A DNA stretch of 62,067 bases, taken from Bacteroidota bacterium (GTDB lineage: Bacteria > Bacteroidota > Bacteroidia > Bacteroidales > UBA7960). Position numbers and translations under genes: made by a program. The DNA is taken from assembly GCA_007693555.1 (NCBI GenBank), contig REDJ01000044.1, positions 1 through 62,067 on the forward strand. Direction: 5' to 3'. Positions 8,143 to 17,352 of the stretch are shown piece by piece. How positions within the stretch are numbered: position 1 is the first letter of the stretch; the number at the start of each line of letters is the position of its first letter. Below the pieces are notes generated by a model. The model was not told the DNA's origin and ran no database searches. It was given only the letters and a program-made list of their open reading frames with translations.

Positions 8143-9210
8143 ATGAAGGAATTAAGATTAATGAAAGGTAATGAAGCATTGGCAGAGGCTGCAATCAGGG
8201 CCGGTGCTGATGCTTATTTTGGTTACCCCATAACACCTCAGTCAGAGGTAATAGAATATCTTATGGCCAACAGGCCTGAAGATCGCACCGGAATGGTTGT
8301 TTTACAGGCTGAAAGTGAAATTGCAGCAATCAATATGATATATGGTGCTGCAGGTTGTGGAAAAAAAGCAATTACTTCCTCTTCAAGCCCCGGTATCAGC
8401 CTTAAGCAGGAAGGCTTATCCTATATTGCAGGTGCGGAGTTACCCTGTGTGGTTGTGAATGTTGTAAGAGGTGGTCCAGGCCTGGGAACCATTCAGCCGT
8501 CACAGTCAGATTATTTTCAATCTGTAAAGGGTGGCGGACACGGAGATTATAAGCTGATAGTACTTGCACCCAATAGTGTTCAGGAAATTGTAGATTTCAC
8601 CAAACTGGCGTTTGAACTTGCTTTTAAATACCGTAATCCGGTTATGATTCAATCTGATGGCATCATAGGCCAGATGATGGAAAAAGTTGAGCTTTACGAG
8701 CAGATGCAACGCACAGAAAATGATTATGACTGGGCAACAACAGGCCGTAAAGAGGGTAAGTCTGCAACCTTTGTTACTTCACTGCAGTTGCAGGCCGAAG
8801 AGCAGGAAAAAGTAAATTTAAAGCTTCAGGCAAAATATCGCGAAATTGAAAAGAATGAGGTTTTGTTTGAACAACATCTTTGCGATGATGCCGAATACCT
8901 TCTTACAGCTTTTGGCTCATGTGCAAGAATTACCCGCAAAGCCATGGAAATGGCCCGTGAAAAAGGAATCAAAGTAGGTCTTTTACGTCCTCAAACGCTT
9001 TATCCATTTCCTGTTGAGGCTTTCAATAAAATTGCCCCACAGCTCAAAGGAATTCTTTGTGTTGAAATGAATGCCGGACAAATGGTGGAAGACGTAAAAC
9101 TGGCTGTTAATGGCAAAACCAAAGTAGAACATTTTGGTCGCTTTGGAGGAATGATACCCAGTCCGGATGAAATTTTAAATGCTTTGGAACAAAAAATTAT
9201 TGGAGGATAA
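8143..9210 (+). CDS. korA: 2-oxoacid:ferredoxin oxidoreductase, alpha subunit (KorA/VorB type)
   Basis: The 355-residue subunit has the pyrimidine-binding domain I (MKGNEALAEAAIRAGADAY, then FGYPITPQSE) and the domain II transketolase-C-like part (LLTAFGSCARI). The glutamate in LQAESEIAAI is in the place of the residue that activates thiamine diphosphate. The enzyme oxidatively decarboxylates a 2-oxoacid plus CoA to acyl-CoA, CO2 and reduced ferredoxin, or works in reverse in anaerobic carbon fixation. Bacteroidales orthologues are named VorB or KorA; 2-oxoglutarate and 3-methyl-2-oxobutanoate both remain possible substrates. Confidence 0.9.
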   Translation: MKELRLMKGNEALAEAAIRAGADAYFGYPITPQSEVIEYLMANRPEDRTGMVVLQAESEIAAINMIYGAAGCGKKAITSSSSPGISLKQEGLSYIAGAELPCVVVNVVRGGPGLGTIQPSQSDYFQSVKGGGHGDYKLIVLAPNSVQEIVDFTKLAFELAFKYRNPVMIQSDGIIGQMMEKVELYEQMQRTENDYDWATTGRKEGKSATFVTSLQLQAEEQEKVNLKLQAKYREIEKNEVLFEQHLCDDAEYLLTAFGSCARITRKAMEMAREKGIKVGLLRPQTLYPFPVEAFNKIAPQLKGILCVEMNAGQMVEDVKLAVNGKTKVEHFGRFGGMIPSPDEILNALEQKIIGG

Positions 9211-9212
9211 CC

Positions 9213-9980
9213 ATGTCAGAAAATCTAATAAAACCCGAAAACCTGGTTTATAAAAAAACCGACGTATTGACAGACCGAATTATGCATTATTGCCCGGGCT
9301 GCGGGCATGGAACTGCACACCGTATGCTTGCCGAGGTAATCGATGAGTTGGGTATTCAAAATGAAACTATTGGTGTTGCCCCGGTGGGTTGTTCAGTGCT
9401 TGCCTACTATTACTTTAATGTGGATATGCAGGAAGCAGCTCATGGCCGCGCTCCGGCAGTGGCAACCGGTATCAAAAGAGTATTCCCTGAAAAATATGTG
9501 TTTACTTACCAGGGCGATGGTGACCTGGCAGCTATTGGCACTGCAGAAACCATTCATGCCTGCAACCGGGGAGAAAATATTCTTATTGTTTTTGTTAACA
9601 ATGGGATTTATGGTATGACAGGTGGCCAGATGGCACCAACAACACTGGAGGGGATGAAGAGTTCCACTTCTCCTTTTGGGCGCGATGTGAAAACCATGGG
9701 AGCTCCATTGAAAATTACAGAATTGATAGCACAACTTCCCGGCACCTATTTTGTAACACGCCAGGCTGTTCACAAGCCTGCCAACGTAAGAAAAGCCAAA
9801 AGAGCTTTGAAAAAAGCTATGGAATATCAGAAACTCAATAAGGGAACATGTTTTGTAGAAATCGTTTCCAATTGCCCGTCAAACTGGAAAATGACGCCCG
9901 CTCAATCCAACAAATGGATGGAAGAAAATATGTTTCCATATTATCCTCTTGGAGATATCAAAGTACCAGAAGAAAAATAA
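9213..9980 (+). CDS. korB: 2-oxoacid:ferredoxin oxidoreductase, beta (TPP-binding) subunit
   Basis: The 255-residue subunit binds thiamine diphosphate and Mg: YCPGCGHG near the N-terminus, then GDGDLAAIGTAE and NN-x-I-YGMTGGQ, the classical TPP fold signature. A GGAGG (9202-9206) lies just before the start and overlaps the end of korA, so the two are tightly coupled. No extra cluster-binding domain is present; electrons therefore need the separate delta subunit. Length is normal for the four-subunit class. Confidence 0.92.
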   Translation: MSENLIKPENLVYKKTDVLTDRIMHYCPGCGHGTAHRMLAEVIDELGIQNETIGVAPVGCSVLAYYYFNVDMQEAAHGRAPAVATGIKRVFPEKYVFTYQGDGDLAAIGTAETIHACNRGENILIVFVNNGIYGMTGGQMAPTTLEGMKSSTSPFGRDVKTMGAPLKITELIAQLPGTYFVTRQAVHKPANVRKAKRALKKAMEYQKLNKGTCFVEIVSNCPSNWKMTPAQSNKWMEENMFPYYPLGDIKVPEEK

Positions 9981-9998
9981 AATAAAATCATATCAATT

Positions 9999-10553
9999 AT
10001 GACTGAAGAAATAATCATTGCCGGATTTGGTGGTCAGGGAGTTTTGTCAATGGGCCAAATTCTCTGCTATAGTGGTGTAATGCAGGAAAAAGAAGTAAGC
10101 TGGATGCCTTCCTATGGTCCTGAAATGCGAGGTGGAACAGCCAACTGCACAGCCATCATAAGCGACGAACAAATCAGTTCGCCCGTTTTGACCAAATATG
10201 ACACAGCAATAGTTCTTAATCAGCCTTCAATGGATAAGTTTGAGGATGCTGTAAAACCGGGTGGATTACTAATCTATGAAAGAAATGGCATGACACGCAA
10301 ACCCAGAAGAACAGATATCAACATCGCCTCTATCGGTGCGTATGATGCCTCAGTGAAAATGAATAATACCAAAGTCTTTAATATGATAGTTATTGGAGGA
10401 TTTTTGAAAATCAGACCCATACTGGAAATGGAAAATGTAATCAGGGGTCTGGAAAAAGTGCTGCCTGAGCGCTATCATCATCTTATTCCTCTTAATGAAG
10501 AAGCTATCAGGAAGGGAATGGAGATCATTGATTTTGAACACAAACTAAACTAA
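9999..10553 (+). CDS. korC: 2-oxoacid:ferredoxin oxidoreductase, gamma subunit
   Basis: A 184-residue subunit with the gamma-family start IIIAGFGGQGVLSMGQIL and MPSYGPEMRGGTANC, which contacts CoA and the catalytic domains in solved relatives. It follows korB by 18 bp and ends the operon. A 10-bp hairpin without a clear U-tract lies at 10581-10608. The set of four subunits is complete and no frameshift is seen. Confidence 0.92.
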   Translation: MTEEIIIAGFGGQGVLSMGQILCYSGVMQEKEVSWMPSYGPEMRGGTANCTAIISDEQISSPVLTKYDTAIVLNQPSMDKFEDAVKPGGLLIYERNGMTRKPRRTDINIASIGAYDASVKMNNTKVFNMIVIGGFLKIRPILEMENVIRGLEKVLPERYHHLIPLNEEAIRKGMEIIDFEHKLN

Positions 10554-10580
10554 CAAAAATTTCTAAATTATTTCTTCAGG

Positions 10581-10608
10581 CTGGCTTTTCATTGAAACGA
10601 AAAGCCAG
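10581..10608 (+). terminator. Hairpin after korC
   Basis: A perfect 10-bp stem CTGGCTTTTC / GAAAAGCCAG with an 8-nt loop. It is followed by TCTTGTAAT rather than a T-run, so it may be a weak terminator or an mRNA 3'-end stabiliser. Confidence 0.5.
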
Positions 10609-10659
10609 TCTTGTAATATTGAGGTTTTACGAAATATACTCCCTTTAATTCTTATAACT

Positions 10660-11085
10660 TTGAAGTATAAAATACCCATAAATATTCTTAAATTCAATGA
10701 CAGGGGAAATCATATTATGGTGACAGGAATGTTATTGGGTTACAAAATGCATTTGCTTATTGATACTGGTGCCAGCCTTACTGTTTTTGATATCAGGAGA
10801 ATAAGAAATATTATTTCTCAACCTGTAATCAGAAACTATGATAAATTTTTCATGGGAATAGGTACTTCAAAGATTGAAACCTACTCGATAGTGATTGATA
10901 AATTACAACTGGGCGATTGTAATTTACTGAATCATGAAGTCGTTTTAATAGACATGGAAAACATAAACAAGGCATATGCAGCTTTTGATCTTCCCCGAAT
11001 TGATGGTATAATTGGAGGTGAAATACTTAAACAATATGATGCCATCATTGATTATGGCAATTCTGTATTGGAACTTTCCCTCTAA
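10660..11085 (+). CDS. Retropepsin-like aspartic protease (clan AA)
   Basis: A 141-residue single-lobe aspartyl protease. LLIDTGAS holds the catalytic Asp35 in D-T-G-A, and IIGGEILKQYDAIIDY near the C-terminus matches the second conserved strand. No signal peptide is seen, so it is probably cytosolic. It would act as a dimer, as retropepsins do. The start used is a TTG, because the strand KIPINIL is part of the family fold. However, a -7-like TAACTTTG (10655-10662) covers this TTG. If that is a real promoter, translation must begin later, for example at the ATG at 10717. The substrate is unknown. Confidence 0.75.
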   Translation: MKYKIPINILKFNDRGNHIMVTGMLLGYKMHLLIDTGASLTVFDIRRIRNIISQPVIRNYDKFFMGIGTSKIETYSIVIDKLQLGDCNLLNHEVVLIDMENINKAYAAFDLPRIDGIIGGEILKQYDAIIDYGNSVLELSL

Positions 11086-11402
11086 AAGTTTATAGGCAAA
11101 TGGTTTAAATATAATTTTTTACCCGAACCTCAAAAAGAAAATACAATATTTCAGGTTAAAAAAATTGAATTAACTTTGCACGTGTTTTTTAAAAAAACCT
11201 GTATATCAGTATTTTCAATAAGCAAGTAGGTTGATCTTCTTCAGCAGGTTGTAAAAAGTTGGTAATAATTATACTTATACGTTGTAAATTAGTCTGTGAA
11301 GTTCTATCTTTGCAGCCCTTTTAAGACAGTAATATCCAACTATAAAACTTTAAGATTTATTCCTTAAAACGGAAATAACAATTAAAATTTAAAAACAGAA
11401 AA
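11086..11402. other. 317-bp intergenic region upstream of secDF
   Basis: No gene is visible. Two -7-like boxes occur, TAACTTTG at 11171-11178 and TATCTTTG at 11305-11312. The second has a well-placed TTG 20 nt upstream. The leader from the second box to the start codon would be about 85 nt. Confidence 0.5.
11282..11312 (+). promoter_or_regulatory. Candidate secDF promoter
   Basis: A -33 TTG at 11282-11284, a 20-nt spacer and a -7 TATCTTTG at 11305-11312 match the Bacteroidota sigma-ABfr consensus very well. Confidence 0.6.
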
Positions 11403-14400
11403 ATGCAAAACAAAGGTTTAATCAGGTTTTTTGCCATTGCATTTGCTTTGGTATGTCTCTACCAGTTATCATTTACTTTTTTCTCGCAAAGGGTTGAGCG
11501 CGATGCCAAAGCTTTTTCACGCAGTGAAAGAGTTCAGGCTATAGCATGGGATTTATCAGGAGGAGATGAGCTGTTCGAAATGGTTTTAATGGACTCCCTT
11601 GCCCGTGAATATGAGCGATATTATCTGGATTCCATGAGAAACGAAGTAGTTTTCAATTTGGGTATCAGGAGATACACATTTCAGGATGTAAAAGAAAGAG
11701 AATTGAATTTGGGTCTTGATCTCAGGGGAGGTATGAATGTAACTCTTGAGATATCCGTACCTGAAATTATCAGGGCACTTTCCGGTAACAGCCAGGATCC
11801 TACTTTTTTACTTGCCATGGAAAATGCCATTGAAGCCCAACGTGGCAGTCGTGAAGATTTTGTAGTATTGTTTGGCAGAGCCTTTCGTGAGGCTGACCCC
11901 AATGCCAGCCTGGCTGCCATATTTGCTACACCTGAAATGCGCGACAGGATCAGTTTTAATTCAACCAATGAAGAAGTGCTAAGGGTTTTAACCCGTGAAG
12001 TAAATTCAGCTATAGACCGTTCATTTCAGATTTTGCGCACCCGTATTGACCGCTTTGGGGTTGCACAACCCAATATTCAAAGACTGCAAACTTCAGGTCG
12101 TATACTTGTGGAACTTCCGGGGATCAAAGAACAGGACAGGGTCAGGAGACTATTGCAAGGTACTGCAAGGCTTGAATTTTGGGAAACATTTGACTATTCA
12201 GAGTTGTATCCCTTCTTTGCTGAAGCCAATGAGAGACTAAGAGAAACCACACCCAGGCCTGCTGAAGTGGCTGAAGAACTTCTAGATGTTCCCGAAGAAA
12301 ACCAACAAACTGAAGCTGACGATCTTGATGATTTGATGGCAGAAGAAGTTGTCGATGAAGATGATTTACTTGAGCTGTTAACCACAGACCCCGAAGAAGA
12401 CATCACTTTTGATGAAGATGTGGTACGTGCCAATCCACTCTTTTCTGTTTTGAGACCAAATATTGTCTCAGATCCAGGTACAGGAGAATTTTTCCTGGGT
12501 GGAGGACCCATTGTAGGAACTGCTGCTATCGCCGATACTGCAAGAGTAAGCAATATGCTTCGTCAACCCAATATCAGGGCATTATTTCCCAGGGAAATGC
12601 GATTATTATGGACTGTAAAACCCGAACGGCAGCAGGAAAATGTATTACAGTTAATCGCCATTAGAGTTCCCACGCGTGGTGAACCACCATTAACCGGTGA
12701 TGTTATTGTTGATGCACGCCAGGATTTTGATCCAAGAACCGGTGCTGCGGAAATTTCCATGACAATGAATACCGAAGGTGCCCGTGAGTGGAGAAGGCTA
12801 ACAGCTGCCAACATAGGCAAAAGCATTGCTATTGTTCTGGATGATTATGTTTATTCTTTTCCAACAGTACAGGCTGAAATTTCAGGCGGACGTTCATCCA
12901 TTACCGGCCAGTTTTCTGTTGCTGAAGCCCAGGATCTTGCAAATATACTTCGTGCAGGATCACTTCCTGCTCCGGCTCGTATTGTGGAAGAAGCAATCGT
13001 AGGTCCTTCGCTGGGTAGAGAAGCCATTTCAAGTGGTTTAACATCTTTCCTTATTGCGTTTATTATTGTACTTATTTACATGACTATATATTACAGCCGG
13101 GCTGGATTTGTTTCCGACCTTGCCCTTGTAACCAATATCTTCTTTATTTTCGGGGTGCTTGCCTCGCTGGGAGCTGTGCTTACACTACCTGGCATTGCAG
13201 GTATCGTACTTACCCTGGGTATGGCTGTGGATGCCAACGTAATTATTTACGAGCGTATTCTTGAGGAAATAAGGGCCGGTAAAGGACAAAAACTTGCCAT
13301 TGCCGATGGTTATAAAAATGCATATTCGGCAATTATTGATGGCAATGTTACAACCCTGCTTACAGGTGTTGTACTCTATATTTTTGGTACAGGTCCGGTA
13401 CAGGGATTTGCCACTACTCTGATTATCGGTATCCTTTCTTCTTTATTTACTGCAATCTTCCTTTCAAGGTTGATCTTCAGCTACTGGATTGATCGCAATG
13501 TTGCCATAAGTTTTGATACCAAAATTTCAAAAGATGTTCTTACCAAGGTGAATTTTGACTTCATAGGAGTCCGTAAAAAGTTTTACACTATATCTTCAAT
13601 TGTAATTTTTGTAGGTATTATTTCTTTAATTGTCAGAGGTTTAAGCCTGGGAGTAGATTTTTCTGGTGGACGGTCTTATGTGGTTCGTTTTGATCAGGAT
13701 ATCAATACTGTAGAAATGCGTGCTGCTTTGATGGAAGAATTTGGCGAGGCACCGGAAGTAAAAACTTTTGGGCCCAGCAACCAGGTAAAAATTACAACCT
13801 CATTCCTTATCGATGATGAATCTACAACAGCGGATTCAATTGCCGAAAGAAGGTTGTTTGATGGAATACAGGAATTCTTTGTAAATCCTATGACATTTGA
13901 GCAATTCGTCTCAGACGACGATGATAGGATTATCGGCCGGATGAGTTCGCAAAAAGTAGGACCTTCGGTTGCCGCAGATATACAACGTGGGGCAGTCATT
14001 GCGGTTTCAATAGCATTAATCATTATATTTATTTATGTTGCAATCCGGTTCAAGAAATGGCAGTATGGTGTCGGAGGGCTGGTAACACTGTTCCATGACT
14101 CTTTGATCGTAATTTCACTTTACTCCTTATTATATAATGTTGTACCCTGGACCATGGAGATTGACCAGACCTTTATAGCAGCAATTCTTACCATTATTGG
14201 TTATTCGGTTAATGATACTGTGATTATATTTGACAGAATCAGGGAAAATAAGACTTTATATCCCAAAAGGGACATGAAAACCAATATCAATAATGCACTT
14301 AATGCAACATTATCGCGTACTTTTAATACCTCAGGTACCACCATTGCTGTATTAATGATTATTTTCCTGTTTGGTGGAGAAGTGATACGTGGTTTTGCTT

Positions 14401-14513
14401 TTGCTTTGATGGTGGGTATTGCGGTTGGTACTTATTCATCCTTGTTTAATGCAACACCCATTGCATATGACCTTTTGATGCGTCAGCAAAGAAAAGTTGC
14501 CAAAAACAAGTAA
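11403..14513 (+). CDS. secDF: Protein translocase subunit SecDF (single-chain fusion)
   Basis: The 1036-residue inner-membrane protein uses the proton gradient to pull exported proteins through SecYEG. The SecD half starts after an N-terminal membrane segment and contains LNLGLDLRGGMNVTLE, a large periplasmic domain and the motif LTLGMAVDANVIIYERI. The SecF half starts near residue 720 with VDFSGGRSYVVRF and repeats the pattern as IGYSVNDTVIIFDRI. Both halves have six predicted helices. Fusion of SecD and SecF is normal in this phylum. Unusual is a very acidic insert in the SecD periplasmic region (about residues 283-343, dominated by E/D). Confidence 0.96.
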   Translation: MQNKGLIRFFAIAFALVCLYQLSFTFFSQRVERDAKAFSRSERVQAIAWDLSGGDELFEMVLMDSLAREYERYYLDSMRNEVVFNLGIRRYTFQDVKERELNLGLDLRGGMNVTLEISVPEIIRALSGNSQDPTFLLAMENAIEAQRGSREDFVVLFGRAFREADPNASLAAIFATPEMRDRISFNSTNEEVLRVLTREVNSAIDRSFQILRTRIDRFGVAQPNIQRLQTSGRILVELPGIKEQDRVRRLLQGTARLEFWETFDYSELYPFFAEANERLRETTPRPAEVAEELLDVPEENQQTEADDLDDLMAEEVVDEDDLLELLTTDPEEDITFDEDVVRANPLFSVLRPNIVSDPGTGEFFLGGGPIVGTAAIADTARVSNMLRQPNIRALFPREMRLLWTVKPERQQENVLQLIAIRVPTRGEPPLTGDVIVDARQDFDPRTGAAEISMTMNTEGAREWRRLTAANIGKSIAIVLDDYVYSFPTVQAEISGGRSSITGQFSVAEAQDLANILRAGSLPAPARIVEEAIVGPSLGREAISSGLTSFLIAFIIVLIYMTIYYSRAGFVSDLALVTNIFFIFGVLASLGAVLTLPGIAGIVLTLGMAVDANVIIYERILEEIRAGKGQKLAIADGYKNAYSAIIDGNVTTLLTGVVLYIFGTGPVQGFATTLIIGILSSLFTAIFLSRLIFSYWIDRNVAISFDTKISKDVLTKVNFDFIGVRKKFYTISSIVIFVGIISLIVRGLSLGVDFSGGRSYVVRFDQDINTVEMRAALMEEFGEAPEVKTFGPSNQVKITTSFLIDDESTTADSIAERRLFDGIQEFFVNPMTFEQFVSDDDDRIIGRMSSQKVGPSVAADIQRGAVIAVSIALIIIFIYVAIRFKKWQYGVGGLVTLFHDSLIVISLYSLLYNVVPWTMEIDQTFIAAILTIIGYSVNDTVIIFDRIRENKTLYPKRDMKTNINNALNATLSRTFNTSGTTIAVLMIIFLFGGEVIRGFAFALMVGIAVGTYSSLFNATPIAYDLLMRQQRKVAKNK

Positions 14514-14535
14514 AATTACAATGAAGCATCACATA

Positions 14536-14570
14536 AAAAGCCGCCTTTTTACAGGGCGGCTTTTGCTTTT
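14536..14570 (+). terminator. Rho-independent terminator after secDF
   Basis: A perfect 10-bp stem AAAAGCCGCC / GGCGGCTTTT with a 9-nt loop, continuing into TTTTGCTTTTTG. It lies 23 bp after the secDF stop. Confidence 0.85.
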
Positions 14571-14649
14571 TGTAATAATAGCTAAAAAATACACTGAAAT
14601 GCATTTTTATTATTTGCTTTATCTTAAATTTGTCCTATAATTAAAATGT

Positions 14650-15072
14650 ATGCATTTACCCGGGTTGTTCATATTATTATTTGGAATCAGTGGTGGAGAA
14701 ATTTTCATCATCCTGCTGTTAATTCTTTTGTTTTTCGGCCCAAAAAAGATTCCTGAAATTGCAAGAGCAATGGGAAAAGGAATCAATGAAATAAAAAAAG
14801 TTCAAAGGGATATAAATGCTGAAATAAACAGATATTCTGATGAACTTGAGACTCCTGTTAAGCAAGTGAAGGAGGATATTGAAGGTTTCAGAGAGGGGTT
14901 GAATAAAGCTGCAGATATTAACGATATTGAAAGCTCTGAAAAAGACGATAAATTTAAACAGCAAGAACAATCTGCTTCTGATGAGGAGCTTCCCTATCCA
15001 TACAATCAAGCTTCATCTGATGATGAAATTGACAATGAAGTTAATGAGGAAGACGATAAAAACAATAACTGA
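14650..15072 (+). CDS. tatA: TatA/TatB-type twin-arginine translocase protein
   Basis: The 140-residue protein has a short periplasmic start, one transmembrane helix (about 14-31), the hinge FGPKKIPEIAR and an amphipathic helix ending INEIKKVQRDI. This is the TatA/MttA signature. The remaining tail of about 90 residues is strongly acidic (runs of E/D, ending EEDDKNNN), longer than in E. coli TatA and closer to TatB in length. No tatC gene is in the window, so the partner must lie elsewhere. TatA versus TatB cannot be settled from sequence alone. Confidence 0.87.
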   Translation: MHLPGLFILLFGISGGEIFIILLLILLFFGPKKIPEIARAMGKGINEIKKVQRDINAEINRYSDELETPVKQVKEDIEGFREGLNKAADINDIESSEKDDKFKQQEQSASDEELPYPYNQASSDDEIDNEVNEEDDKNNN

Positions 15073-15200
15073 AATACGATATAATTGGTTCATTTACAAT
15101 TTTGGAAATAACTTTTCGTTTCAAATATATCTTTATAATTGACAAACCTAACAGATAATTTCAACCGATCAAGTTTTAATAAATACTTCCTCCATTTGCT

Positions 15201-17264
15201 ATGAAGAGATTTTTCTTCCTTTTTGTTTTTTCTTCATTTTTCTTATTGTTTTCCTTTGAGGCTGATGCCCAGAACCGACGTCTTGAAAGGGCTGATCAGG
15301 CTTTCGAATTAAGACAATACAGTGAAGCAGTTGACCTTTACAGAAGAGCTTATAACAGGGTACGTCGCAATGATCGACGGGAAGGTGTGAGAATTTTGTA
15401 CCAGCAGGGGCTTTGTTACATGTATATGAATGAATACCGCCGTGCAGAAACATTTTTCAGGCGTGCGGTCAGAGGCAATTATCCTGATCCTATGGCCATA
15501 TTTTATTATGCCAATGCATTAATGAAAAATGAAAAATATGACCTTGCCCTTGAGCAGTTTGAGCAATATAAGGAAAAAGTGCCTGATGACTGGCGTGGTG
15601 ACTGGGGCATTCAGTCAGTGCAAAAAGCATTGTATTTGATGGAAAACCCCGGGTTATATGAAGTAAATCTTATGAGGTCACTTAATTCAAGGCAAAATGA
15701 CTTTGCGCCGGCTTTTGGCGACCATCGGGGTAATATGCTTATTTTTACTTCTTCCCGCGATGATGCATATGGCAACAAAACTGACCCATGGACCGGACAG
15801 AAATTCACCTCGCTGTTTGTATCTTATCTTGACAGGCGTGGAGATTGGGGTAACCCTGTATTGCTTGATGAAGGTCCTGTTAATTCTGAATTTAATGAAG
15901 GTGCACCTTCCATTAACAGCAGTGGTACAGAGATGTTTTTTACACGTTGTGAGGCTATTCCCGATCAGGAAACGGGATGTAGAATTTTTCGATCTGAAAG
16001 AAGGGGAGCTGAATGGGGTGAGCCCCGCGAAGTTAAGCTTGTTTCAGATAGTACAATCTCCGTTGGTCATCCGGCTATCAGCAATGATGATATGAGACTG
16101 TATTTTGTTTCTGATATGCCCGGTGGAATCGGTGGAAAAGATATATGGGTCGCCGAAAGAACTTCAGCCGGTGGTGAATTTGAAAATCCTGTAAATCTCG
16201 GCCCGGTAATTAATACTCCTGGTGATGAAATGTTTCCTTTTGTGAGAGATGATGGTACACTGTATTTTTCTTCCAATGGTCATCCCGGTCTGGGAGGATT
16301 GGATGTTTTCTTTTCAAGGCTGGAAGGTGATACATGGACTACCCCGGAAAACATGGGCACACCTGTAAACAGTGCAGGTGATGATTTTGGAATTGTTTTT
16401 CAAACCGAAAAAAACTCAGGGTTTTTCTCCTCTAGCCGCTCAGAAAGAGGTGCAGTAGGTGATGCCATTTATTCTTTTTATCTTACTCCGGTTGAGTTTA
16501 CCATGCGTGGGATAATTTATGATGATAGCACTAAGCAAGTACTACCTGGTGTTCAGTTACAGCTTATTGGTTCCGATGGCTCTTTTACCCAAACCGAATC
16601 TTCCCAAACAGGTGAGTATTTCTTTGATAAATCCAGGATACGCACTGAAACTAGTTATGAATTACTTGTGAGTAAGGAAAGATATTTTAATGTAAGAGGT
16701 CAGGAATCTACCGTTGGTATTGTAAGAAGCCGCGAATTTGTAAATGATTTTTATCTTGAGCCTATTCCCGAAACACCTATCGAGCTGCCCGAAATCCTTT
16801 ACGATTTTGCCAGTTACGAGCTATTGCCGCAATATCAGGACTCTCTTAACGGTCTAATCGTAACGTTACAGGACAATCCCGGGCTGGTCATCGAGCTTGC
16901 TTCCCATACCGACAGCCGGGGTACAGATGCATTTAACGACACATTATCGCAACGCCGGGCCCAATCGGTGGTTGACTATTTAATAGAAAGGGGAATCAAC
17001 CCCAACAGACTTGTGGCTGTTGGATATGGAAAAAGGGTACCCCGCACCATTGATAATACTATTGTAAGAGATGGTTTTACTTTTGAGGCCGGTGTGGTTT
17101 TAAACGAGCAATATATCAACAGATTGCCATCCGAAGAACACAGAGATGCAGCACATCAGCTTAACAGGCGAACTGAGTTCAGGGTACTTAGCGAGGATTT
17201 TGATCCAGGGGAGGAAAGTCCGGATATAGCACCACCTGTTCGAATTAACCAGAGGGAACGCTGA
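15201..17264 (+). CDS. PorE-like OmpA-family protein: TPR, PD40 propeller, CRD, OmpA domains
   Basis: The 687-residue exported protein has a signal peptide (about 1-23, ending ADAQ), TPR helices (about 25-140), a PD40/WD40-like propeller (about 150-430; repeated blades such as GTEMFFTR, DMRLYFVSD, GTLYFSSNG), a carboxypeptidase-regulatory-like domain (about 435-520) and a C-terminal OmpA peptidoglycan-binding domain (SHTDSRGTDAFN, SQRRAQSVVDYL). This order is the one described for PorE of the type IX secretion system, which ties the T9SS to peptidoglycan. Many paralogues share it, so the T9SS role is an inference. No lipobox cysteine is visible, unlike PorE. Confidence 0.82.
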   Translation: MKRFFFLFVFSSFFLLFSFEADAQNRRLERADQAFELRQYSEAVDLYRRAYNRVRRNDRREGVRILYQQGLCYMYMNEYRRAETFFRRAVRGNYPDPMAIFYYANALMKNEKYDLALEQFEQYKEKVPDDWRGDWGIQSVQKALYLMENPGLYEVNLMRSLNSRQNDFAPAFGDHRGNMLIFTSSRDDAYGNKTDPWTGQKFTSLFVSYLDRRGDWGNPVLLDEGPVNSEFNEGAPSINSSGTEMFFTRCEAIPDQETGCRIFRSERRGAEWGEPREVKLVSDSTISVGHPAISNDDMRLYFVSDMPGGIGGKDIWVAERTSAGGEFENPVNLGPVINTPGDEMFPFVRDDGTLYFSSNGHPGLGGLDVFFSRLEGDTWTTPENMGTPVNSAGDDFGIVFQTEKNSGFFSSSRSERGAVGDAIYSFYLTPVEFTMRGIIYDDSTKQVLPGVQLQLIGSDGSFTQTESSQTGEYFFDKSRIRTETSYELLVSKERYFNVRGQESTVGIVRSREFVNDFYLEPIPETPIELPEILYDFASYELLPQYQDSLNGLIVTLQDNPGLVIELASHTDSRGTDAFNDTLSQRRAQSVVDYLIERGINPNRLVAVGYGKRVPRTIDNTIVRDGFTFEAGVVLNEQYINRLPSEEHRDAAHQLNRRTEFRVLSEDFDPGEESPDIAPPVRINQRER

Positions 17265-17352
17265 TTCATTTTGAAATTTAGCAAGATATGTTGTCCGGAA
17301 GGAGTAATTGGTTTTCGGACCAGTTTAGTTTTTGGCAAAAAAAACCACAGAA

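Noticed and set aside
12194-12553. 119-codon Ser-rich frame antisense to secDF
   Set aside because: It arises from the acidic insert read backwards (GAA/GAT give TTC/ATC and serine codons).
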